Position numbers and translations under genes: made by a program. From JBHIER01 sp046760705 [NCBI: bacterium] (GTDB lineage Bacteria > JBHIER01 > G020348925), in the NCBI GenBank assembly GCA_046760705.1, contig JBHIER010000050.1, forward strand, positions 1 through 12,055: a stretch of 12,055 bases of DNA, given 5' to 3'. Each line of letters starts with the position of its first letter. Within the stretch, counting starts at the first letter, position 1. The notes beneath the pieces are model-generated. The model did not search any database, was not told the DNA's origin, and was given only the letters and a program-made list of their open reading frames with translations. This document shows positions 6,986 through 12,044 of the stretch, one piece after another.

Positions 6986-7639
6986 TCACTTTACCAAAAA
7001 TTCCTCCTGAAAATGCTTCCAGGTGAAATCGTCCATGTGCTCCAACAGTCCCTCGACGGGCAACCCTCCGTCCTGAAGGGTCTGTCCGACCAGTTTGTCT
7101 TGAAGGCACTGTTCGGCGAGGAAATCCCGCAATTTTCGCATCTCATTTCGCAACCAGGAGAGAGCCTTCTTGTCGCTGGCCAATCTTTTAACGTTGTTGG
7201 CCAGATTGGTCGGCTCGATGGTGTAGATCCAACCGGCCTCATACGGATGCTCTTTGACAACGCCTGGGTCCTCGGTCACCTTTCCGTTAATCGAACGTAT
7301 GACACCGTCGACAGGTGAGGTGAAGACGGCCGCCCGCTTTCCCTGCTCCACTGAAAAAATCTTCTCTCCCTGTTTGACAGCCTCTCCAATTTCCCGGAGT
7401 TTGAATCGATCGAATCGACCCAGAACCTTCTGGGCAAAATCGTCCACCCCCACCTTCATCCTCCCCGAAGCCTCGAGATTCGCCCACGTATGACCTTTGT
7501 GGAAGAAGAGACCATGAGGCAGCCTGAAATCTCTGACACCAAGACCGGCCAGAGCAAACCTTCGGGCTTGGACCCTACGCACAATGACATCGAGGGTGAT
7601 AAAAAAGGCAAACGTTAAAAGAGCAAGGACTACGAACAT
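6986..7639 (-). CDS. Membrane-anchored GcvH-like protein, lipoylation lysine present (paralogue 1, first gene of operon)
   Basis: 217 residues. Same layout as the next gene: membrane helix (about residues 2-20) followed by R-R-V-Q-A-R-R, so cytoplasmic C-terminal part; GcvH-like domain from about residue 42; helical tail with T-L-Q-D-G-G-L-P-V-E-G. Lys101 in G-K-R-A-A-V-F-T-S-P-V-D-G is at the lipoyl-lysine position. It lacks the roughly 20-residue linker found between helix and domain in paralogue 2. The ATG at 7639 has AAGGAGGTAG nine bases upstream, the best ribosome-binding site of the operon, and is the first full gene after the sigma-54 promoter. Cytoplasmic exposure is consistent with modification by a lipoyl ligase or transferase. 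Function unknown; candidate lipoyl redox arm or scaffold for the formate dehydrogenase complex. Confidence 0.88.
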   Translation of the reverse strand: MFVVLALLTFAFFITLDVIVRRVQARRFALAGLGVRDFRLPHGLFFHKGHTWANLEASGRMKVGVDDFAQKVLGRFDRFKLREIGEAVKQGEKIFSVEQGKRAAVFTSPVDGVIRSINGKVTEDPGVVKEHPYEAGWIYTIEPTNLANNVKRLASDKKALSWLRNEMRKLRDFLAEQCLQDKLVGQTLQDGGLPVEGLLEHMDDFTWKHFQEEFLVK

Positions 7640-7668
7640 CTTAATCTACCTCCTTCCACTGCAAGGAC

Positions 7669-7716
7669 TCAACCTTCAGCATCCATTCTTTTTGGTGAAT
7701 AAACGGCTCGTCTCAT
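7669..7716 (-). CDS. Possible 15-residue leader peptide in the operon 5' UTR
   Basis: A short ORF (M-R-R-A-V-Y-S-P-K-R-M-D-A-E-G) begins with ATG at 7716, preceded at about ten bases by AGGAGG and a purine-rich run, and ends 29 nt before the first structural gene. It lies wholly inside the predicted 132-nt leader. There is no run of a single regulatory amino acid and no clear attenuator downstream, so it may be chance. Confidence 0.2.
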   Translation of the reverse strand: MRRAVYSPKRMDAEG

Positions 7717-7758
7717 CTCCCCTTTGCCTCCTTTCCCTTCTGTTAAGATTAGACCTTT

Positions 7759-7770
7759 TGCCGATCGGCA
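7759..7770. promoter_or_regulatory. 12-bp perfect palindrome just downstream of the predicted transcription start
   Basis: TGCCGATCGGCA is a perfect palindrome covering about +2 to +13 relative to the predicted sigma-54 start. This is a position where a bound protein could block initiation or where the message starts with a self-complementary segment. Function is inferred from position only. Confidence 0.35.
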
Positions 7771-7781
7771 CATAATAGCCC

Positions 7782-7798
7782 TGCAAGATCTGTGCCAA
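7782..7798 (-). promoter_or_regulatory. Sigma-54 (RpoN) -24/-12 promoter of the formate dehydrogenase operon
   Basis: Read on the minus strand the site is TTGGCACAGATCTTGCA, matching the established sigma-54 consensus TGGCAC-N5-TTGCW with exact spacing. With the C of TTGC at -12 (7783), transcription would start near 7771, giving a 132-nt leader before the first gene. It implies activation by an enhancer-binding protein, as for the FhlA-controlled formate system of E. coli. No activator gene is visible in the window. Confidence 0.85.
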
Positions 7799-7821
7799 GT
7801 TATACAACCTGATGGAAAAAA

Positions 7822-7846
7822 CGCTTAGGATTTTACTAAGCGCTTA
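7822..7846. repeat. Inverted repeat upstream of the sigma-54 promoter (candidate activator site)
   Basis: CGCTTAG (7822-7828) and CTAAGCG (7836-7842) form perfect 7-bp arms around a 7-nt spacer. The second arm also lies in a 10-bp palindrome TAAGCGCTTA (7837-7846), so CGCTTA occurs three times counting both strands. The repeat centre is at about -61. It could be a dimer site of an enhancer-binding protein, though closer to the promoter than usual. It lacks a T-run after the stem for a minus-strand intrinsic terminator. Confidence 0.4.
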
Positions 7847-7898
7847 AAATATTGAAACTTATAAGGACGAAAAAATATGGATTGGGACCGAATTGCCC

Positions 7899-7909
7899 AT
7901 TTCGGAAAT
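7899..7909. repeat. Short inverted repeat at about -133 of the operon promoter
   Basis: ATTTC-G-GAAAT has perfect 5-bp arms. Its centre is about 133 bases upstream of the predicted start, a typical distance for a sigma-54 upstream activating sequence. It loosely recalls the ATTTCG-containing FhlA sites of E. coli (from memory). Weak evidence on its own because the arms are short. Confidence 0.3.
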
Positions 7910-7995
7910 CTTCTTTGTCTCTCAAGACTGTTGAAATTATTTACATGCGAAGATGTGATTCAGCCTTCATCCAACAATTTAGGGGATCATAGATA

Positions 7996-8033
7996 TGTTG
8001 AATAACACAACACCACTGTAAATTTATTCAACA
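7996..8033. repeat. Inverted repeat with 10-bp perfect arms
   Basis: TGTTGAATAA (7996-8005) and TTATTCAACA (8024-8033) flank an 18-nt spacer. Additional copies of TGTTGAA (7929-7935) and of CAACAATTT (7972-7980 and 8029-8037) lie nearby, so the motif is reiterated on both strands. It may be a regulator-binding array for the operon about 160-260 bases downstream, or the worn end of a mobile element. Confidence 0.4.
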
Positions 8034-8516
8034 ATTTGGCGCCATTAAAGGTATCCGATCACAGGGTTTGCTCGAAATTGATTGTGAGAATCAGTGTTTT
8101 GGACCGAGAGTCAACATCAGAATGAGAGGATGAAACACAGGGAGAAATGGCCTTGCGAGGCACAAAATTTAGTGAGACTGAGCTCCAGTTGATCAAAATA
8201 CAGTATCGGCCAACCCATCGCTCAGCCGACGTCGACTGTGGATAATAATCTGTCAGTTGCTCGATTGGAAACAGCCCAACGGCCGACTTAAAGACCGGGC
8301 CTGCCGTGACGGGTTGATCCAATTGCCCAACCCTCGATGCCACCTGGAGAAACAGCCCGAACGCACCAAGCCTGTCGGTTTTGTTGAACCCTCCCGGTGC
8401 TCATGGAGACCTTTATCGAAAGAGAGCGCTTCAGGGGAACCTGCTATAAATCCGCCGACTGGATTTTCTCTGGTGAAAAGAGCCCGGTCCATCTTGAAAG
8501 GTATGAACACCAGACC

Positions 8517-8966
8517 ATGATAGAAACTCCGACAGAAATCGAACGAACCTTCTCTGAGAACGACTGGGCAGCCACGCCTGAGCCGGTCAGACAAGCTTAT
8601 GTCAAGTTGGTCCGTCGTCTTTTACGGGAGTTAGATTCGTTATGGCTTTTTCTTGCGGTGGCAGGCCCTGTTAGATGTTTACTTTCTCACAGGGCAGCGG
8701 TTGATCCCACCAACAATCGAGCCGAACGCGTCTTACGCTTTGGTGTGCTCTGGCGAAAACGAAGCCAGGGAACTCGGGTTGACAAAAGAGATCGTTGGGT
8801 GGAACGGATATTGTCTCTGAGGCAAACCGCTCGGCTGATCTGCCGTGGATTGCCCAAGACTAAACCAGGGAAAATCTTAACACCCTATGATCGGTTACCA
8901 TTCATTCCTACCTCACCAAATTGGCAAGAACCATCAGGATCAGGCCTTGAACGATCCAGCCGATAA
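8517..8966 (+). pseudogene. IS66-type transposase remnant, internally deleted
   Basis: The frame opens with an N-terminal-like segment (E-R-T-F-S-E-N-D-W-A-A-T-P-E-P-V-R-Q-A) and passes almost at once into the C-terminal signature of IS66-family transposases: E-L-D-S-L-W-L-F-L-A-V-A-G, then V-D-P-T-N-N-R-A-E-R-V-L-R-F, W-R-K-R-S-Q-G-T and V-E-R-I-L-S-L-R-Q-T. The full protein would be several hundred residues, and its central catalytic region is missing. About eleven codons are inserted between A-V-A-G and the V-D-P-T-N-N block. After R-Q-T-A-R-L the reading leaves the family, so true element sequence probably ends near 8850, and the frame then overlaps the 3' end of the opposite-strand YIP1 gene by 59 bases. 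Not functional; terminal repeats not identified. Confidence 0.75.
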
Positions 8967-9423
8967 AACAGACGCCCACAGCGCGCAAAGTGCTCGTGTA
9001 ATCGAGCGCTTGCCTGACTGCAATCACCATCGTGACCAGCATCCAGATCGAAGCTACCAGAAAGACAATCCCCACCAACCCTGGTATAATGGCTAACACC
9101 CGAATGAGTCCAGGAGAACTGGCAAAGCCGATGGTACGCAACAGCTCACCTGGGTCTGCTCTGGTCTGGGGTTCCGGGAGCAATTTTGTCCCGATGAGGT
9201 AGGTAAGATACGCCCATATGTACCAACTGATGAGTGCGCTGATTGCTCCGATCATGATCCCCGCAACACCGCGGGTAGCAATCGTCCCTATACCTGCGGC
9301 CACACTGGAGAGAACCACCACCCCCATGGCCTGACCCATCGCCCCCTTGTCTGCCTCGACCTCTTCATACAGGTTCACATCGAGCTTTGCTGCCCGGATA
9401 ATTCTGTCTTTGAAAGTCGCCAT
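8908..9423 (-). CDS. YIP1-family multi-pass membrane protein
   Basis: 171 residues with about five hydrophobic segments after a short polar N-terminus (M-A-T-F-K-D-R-I-I-R-A-A-K-L-D). Features typical of bacterial YIP1-domain proteins are G-E-L-L-R-T-I-G-F-A-S-S-P-G-L in the centre and A-L-D-Y-T-S-T-L-R-A before the last helix. Bacterial members are widespread and mostly of unknown function. The ATG at 9423 has AAGGAGGGGG just upstream, a strong ribosome-binding site. It stands 159 nt after the upstream membrane-protein gene, and its 3' end meets the transposase remnant, so its downstream surroundings have been rearranged. It is not obviously linked to the formate operon. Confidence 0.82.
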   Translation of the reverse strand: MATFKDRIIRAAKLDVNLYEEVEADKGAMGQAMGVVVLSSVAAGIGTIATRGVAGIMIGAISALISWYIWAYLTYLIGTKLLPEPQTRADPGELLRTIGFASSPGLIRVLAIIPGLVGIVFLVASIWMLVTMVIAVRQALDYTSTLRAVGVCFIGWIVQGLILMVLANLVR

Positions 9424-9451
9424 CGCCCCCTCCTTAAATTGTCAAATCGAC

Positions 9452-9471
9452 TCCTGGTTGTTGTACCAGGA
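9452..9471. repeat. Small hairpin in the leader of the YIP1 gene
   Basis: TCCTGGT (9452-9458) and ACCAGGA (9465-9471) pair perfectly around a 6-nt loop, about 30 bases upstream of the YIP1 start codon. There is no T-run, so it is not an intrinsic terminator. It could be an mRNA leader stem or an operator. Confidence 0.3.
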
Positions 9472-9582
9472 CTCTCATCTTCTCTTAGAGAAATTCTGGA
9501 GCTGACAAATTAGCTGGGCCCCAAAATGGAAATTGTCCCTATTATTCCAGCAACGATTGGATAGGCGGCCATCCGCCACTCA

Positions 9583-10203
9583 CTAAAACACATCCGCCGG
9601 GGCTTCCCATAACTGCTCCCTGGCCACTTCCCTCAGCTCCTTGCCGTAAACCCTTACCTCCGCGTTTATCGAAGTCGCTGCCATGGCCAAGATGTCGTCA
9701 TCATACGGTTCTTGCCCCCCTTCGCCCATCTCATGCCTCAGCGCCCCTCTGCTCACCCTCAGCCGCTTGGCATAAGGCGATTTCTTTTTTAATACCTCTA
9801 CCCCTGCATCCGCCAGACGAATGGACATCTCTTGCAGTTGCTCCCCATTCATCGCCTCCACCCAATGGGGTGAAATAAAAAAGTCTTCATAAATTGAGTT
9901 CGCCAAAACATATCTGAACCAGTTCTCCCATGTCCTGTCAGCCTTCCTATCCCAGAACATAGATGGAGGAATTTCATCCGGTCCAAAATCGCTTTCTTCT
10001 TCAAACACCTGTGTGGGAGCAGATCGTAACATGTTCTGCCAGATAACTAAAGTTGAGACGGTAGCTATCATTGCCAGCAACGTTCCCTCAAACAAGGAGA
10101 AAGGAAGCAAAAGGGTCAGAATCCAACCAACGCTGAGAGAAACGCTGAATACAAGAACAAGACCGATGACAATCGTAATACATATCAAAACAATAGCCCG
10201 CAT
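9583..10203 (-). CDS. Hypothetical membrane protein with two N-terminal helices and a soluble C-terminal domain
   Basis: 206 residues; family not recognised. Two hydrophobic segments (about residues 3-26 and 28-56) form a hairpin, followed by an acidic stretch (F-E-E-E-S-D-F-G-P-D-E) and a mostly polar, probably helical domain rich in aromatic residues (M-F-W-D-R-K-A-D-R-T-W-E-N-W-F-R-Y). The ATG at 10203 is preceded by TGAGGTAATT, a good ribosome-binding site that supports this start. The YIP1 gene follows in the same direction after 159 nt, so the two may be co-transcribed. No catalytic motif is visible. Codon pattern and composition look native compared with the AT-rich block to the right. 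Confidence 0.75.
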   Translation of the reverse strand: MRAIVLICITIVIGLVLVFSVSLSVGWILTLLLPFSLFEGTLLAMIATVSTLVIWQNMLRSAPTQVFEEESDFGPDEIPPSMFWDRKADRTWENWFRYVLANSIYEDFFISPHWVEAMNGEQLQEMSIRLADAGVEVLKKKSPYAKRLRVSRGALRHEMGEGGQEPYDDDILAMAATSINAEVRVYGKELREVAREQLWEAPADVF

Positions 10204-10252
10204 AATTACCTCACAATGAAATCCATTTGCAAGTAAATAACCCCAGTGATGG

Positions 10253-10400
10253 AGTCAGGTCTTGAATCGTGCTCTATTCAATTCCTCCTATCTCACCCAT
10301 GTGCTCACGGTACTGTAAGAAATACCCAAAATTTCCTGATTTCCTTCAGCCTGTATCCATCCGAACCATCGGTGTACCTCCTTTGCGAACGAACAGAGTC
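10253..10400 (-). pseudogene. C-terminal remnant of a REP-associated tyrosine (Y1) transposase, frameshifted
   Basis: On the minus strand one frame reads G-Y-R-L-K-E-I-R-K-F and another continues I-L-G-I-S-Y-S-T-V-S-T-W-V-R-stop (stop at 10288-10290). Joined, they give the helix-turn-helix tail (G-Y-x-L-K-E-I-A-x-F-L-G-I-x-Y-S-T-V-S) common at the C-terminus of RAYT/Y1 transposases of this kind. After the stop the minus strand reads ATTCAAGACCTGACTCC, resembling the AAGACCTGACCCC sequence that, as I remember, often follows such genes. The Y1 catalytic domain is absent. Dead fragment. Confidence 0.55.
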
Positions 10401-10487
10401 CTGTTTGCCATCCATTGCCTCCGACTTTCTCCTTCGCACCTTGGACTTTTTACTGTGGCTGGAGACTATTTGATGAATATCCCTGTT

Positions 10488-10595
10488 TCAAGATCTAACC
10501 TTATATGACAAAAACCCTGAATTTCTTAAGATACTATCTGGCGCTCTCATCTCTCTGGCGACCTTCTCATAATCAAAATACTCTATCTTTCCCAT
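10488..10595 (-). CDS. 35-codon ORF with strong ribosome-binding site, probably a truncated gene
   Basis: From the ATG at 10595 the frame reads M-G-K-I-E-Y-F-D-Y-E-K-V-A-R-E-M and ends in TGA at 10488-10490. AAGGAGGTTAC lies at ideal distance before the start, much stronger than expected by chance. The N-terminal half looks like ordinary coding sequence, whereas the last ten residues lose that character. I read it as the start of a longer gene truncated by the junction with the transposase remnant just downstream; a genuine short peptide is possible. Family not recognised. Confidence 0.4.
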   Translation of the reverse strand: MGKIEYFDYEKVAREMRAPDSILRNSGFLSYKVRS

Positions 10596-10709
10596 AAATA
10601 GTAACCTCCTTATAATTCTTGGGGTGATACAATTTCAATCTCTCCAAACCCGTCCTTCAAGTTTAGGTGCGAATACGACAAAAGTGTCGACACTGTTTTT
10701 CCATCATAT
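10596..10709. other. Intergenic stretch downstream of the methyltransferase, with a 12-bp palindrome
   Basis: No gene seen. AGTGTCGACACT at 10683-10694 is a perfect 12-bp palindrome 16 bases beyond the end of the methyltransferase gene. It has no loop, so it is not a standard terminator. The rest holds the ribosome-binding site of the 35-codon ORF and nothing else I can name. Confidence 0.4.
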
Positions 10710-11795
10710 CTACTCTGCAACTATTAAAACCTCGGAGGTTCTGCCATTGCTTAATACGTATTTATAATTATCAAAGGCATAAACATGAACTTTCTTTTTG
10801 AAAAGTTTTATATCGGATATAAGTTGTTCAATTGACGGAATCCCATCCGATCTATATGAGACGACGAGAATACAATCCTTGAATTTCTCAAAAAGCTCTC
10901 TAAACTTTAACCTGATGTTATGCTTATTCCCCCATGGATCATTATCCTTGTAAAATCGTTTATTTATTGTCCGATAGTTGATCATGTCTTTCCAATTATC
11001 ATAATCTGCCAGTCCCTCAAGAAAATGGTAAAAATTTAGATAATCAACACTCACACCCTTTGATGATGTATAAGGAGGATCAATATATACCAAGTCAAAG
11101 TCCCCTTCTATTTCAAAAACATCTAAATTATAAGCTTTATTTTCTTTACCGTTATTGCAGACTAAGTAATTAATTTCATTTAAAAAATCTACAAAATGGT
11201 CTTCAAATGGTCTATCCCATGTTGCTTTGTTTCCAAATGTCCTTTTTACCTCAGCGAAACGAAGATAGAGATTTCTTCGGTGAAACAGATTAAAAGGTCT
11301 TTTCACCAGACAAGCTTGAAAAAGAGCGTAGAAGGCTAATGCTTTTTTATAAGCATTTTTTATTCTCCGGATATTTTGAACTGTGATATCAAGCCATTCA
11401 TTCTCCTCGTGTGTATAGTAGATATCTCTAAATGTGTCTCGAATAAAGTAAGGATAGTCATAATCTGAGGCTTTTATTAAGAGTCTCTCAATTTCTTTCT
11501 TGCTCAATTTAACAGTGTTATTTTCAATTAAAGCCAATCCCACAAAATAATTCGACTTGAGATAGTCGTTGTAATAGACCTGCTTGCCTTTTTGCTTTAG
11601 AAAATAGCCTACGACACCTGTGCCTCCAAAAATGTCTATCGCATTTGAGAAATCGAAATGTCGTATGTTTTCCCAGATCCAACCTACGAGCTTTGCTTTA
11701 CTTCCCTGGTATCGGGTAGAAGGTAGCTTCACTTCATGATGTGGTTCAAAAGTGGGAAATGTCAGTTGCTCGGATAATTTGTATTTTCGAACCAT
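10710..11795 (-). CDS. D12-class (Dam-like) adenine-specific DNA methyltransferase
   Basis: 361 residues. Predicted to methylate N6 of adenine in a specific DNA sequence using S-adenosylmethionine. Seen: an N-terminal motif X-like block T-R-Y-Q-G-S-K-A-K-L (residues 27-36), the SAM-binding motif I D-I-F-G-G-T-G-V-V-G-Y (54-64) and the catalytic motif IV D-L-V-Y-I-D-P-P-Y (234-242), in the order typical of D12/alpha-class enzymes. It is longer than Dam (under 300), with a large central helical region. The ATG at 11795 follows the stop of the upstream small gene after 3 nt, so the two are coupled; AGAAGG lies upstream. The coding sequence is clearly richer in A+T than the formate operon, suggesting transfer. 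No restriction endonuclease is visible, so it is either a solitary methyltransferase or its partner lies beyond the right edge. Target sequence cannot be predicted. Confidence 0.88.
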   Translation of the reverse strand: MVRKYKLSEQLTFPTFEPHHEVKLPSTRYQGSKAKLVGWIWENIRHFDFSNAIDIFGGTGVVGYFLKQKGKQVYYNDYLKSNYFVGLALIENNTVKLSKKEIERLLIKASDYDYPYFIRDTFRDIYYTHEENEWLDITVQNIRRIKNAYKKALAFYALFQACLVKRPFNLFHRRNLYLRFAEVKRTFGNKATWDRPFEDHFVDFLNEINYLVCNNGKENKAYNLDVFEIEGDFDLVYIDPPYTSSKGVSVDYLNFYHFLEGLADYDNWKDMINYRTINKRFYKDNDPWGNKHNIRLKFRELFEKFKDCILVVSYRSDGIPSIEQLISDIKLFKKKVHVYAFDNYKYVLSNGRTSEVLIVAE

Positions 11796-11798
11796 TTT

Positions 11799-12044
11799 TC
11801 ATCGTACCTTCTTTTTAGCCTCGCGCTCTCTACCTTTTCTCCTCCAGTAATTTTCAAAAGCGTTCTCGCTTTTAAATACTCCTTCGCCTTTCTTCAATTT
11901 ATCGATTTGCTTTATAGAACCGATGGCAAAGGTTGTTCCTGCTCCAGTAGATTTGGAGGCAATTTTCCACTTTTGATGCACTATAACCTCAACATCTGAA
12001 TCCTCCAAATGATGCTTGAGTTTCATATTAATCTCTTTGCGCAC
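11799..12044 (-). CDS. Small basic hypothetical protein upstream of the methyltransferase
   Basis: 81 residues from a GTG at 12044, favoured by GGAG at 12052-12055 seven bases upstream. An ATG at 12026 would give a 75-residue product with weaker Shine-Dalgarno support. The frame is also open to the right edge, so a longer protein starting outside the window cannot be excluded. Lys/Arg-rich, especially the C-terminus (W-R-R-K-G-R-E-R-E-A-K-K-K-V-R), with an uncharged T-G-A-G-T-T-F-A-I-G-S-I stretch in the middle. Family not recognised. The 3-nt gap to the methyltransferase start implies co-translation and a linked role, perhaps DNA binding, specificity or control of the modification gene. It has the same AT-rich character as that gene. 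Confidence 0.6.
   Translation of the reverse strand: MRKEINMKLKHHLEDSDVEVIVHQKWKIASKSTGAGTTFAIGSIKQIDKLKKGEGVFKSENAFENYWRRKGREREAKKKVR

Larger units (their letters stand above)
7847..8516. other. Non-coding region between operon promoter and transposase remnant
   Basis: No convincing gene. It contains the two inverted repeats listed separately. Short ORFs on both strands, including a 94-codon minus-strand frame at 8059-8343 and a 32-codon plus-strand frame from 8147, have no recognisable domain. From about 8250 to 8516 the base composition turns more GC-rich, resembling the adjacent transposase remnant, and may be decayed element sequence, but I could not read a transposase fragment there. 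Confidence 0.5.

Noticed and set aside
6208-7639. The paralogous lipoyl-fold genes as components of a glycine cleavage system
   Set aside because: No gcvT or gcvP nearby, an N-terminal membrane anchor and a C-terminal extension absent from GcvH, and a formate dehydrogenase context.
7822-7842. CGCTTAG inverted repeat as a terminator
   Set aside because: No gene ends just before it on either strand, and only a weak A/T-rich tail follows. Its position upstream of a sigma-54 promoter fits an operator better.
8059-8343. 94-codon minus-strand ORF between the promoter region and the transposase remnant
   Set aside because: No ribosome-binding site of note, no domain, and it crosses a composition change. 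Likely chance.
9564-9577. GGCGG-CCAT-CCGCC hairpin after the 206-residue gene as an intrinsic terminator
   Set aside because: The stem is good but no T-run follows on either strand, and the downstream YIP1 gene is in the same direction. Probably only a local hairpin.
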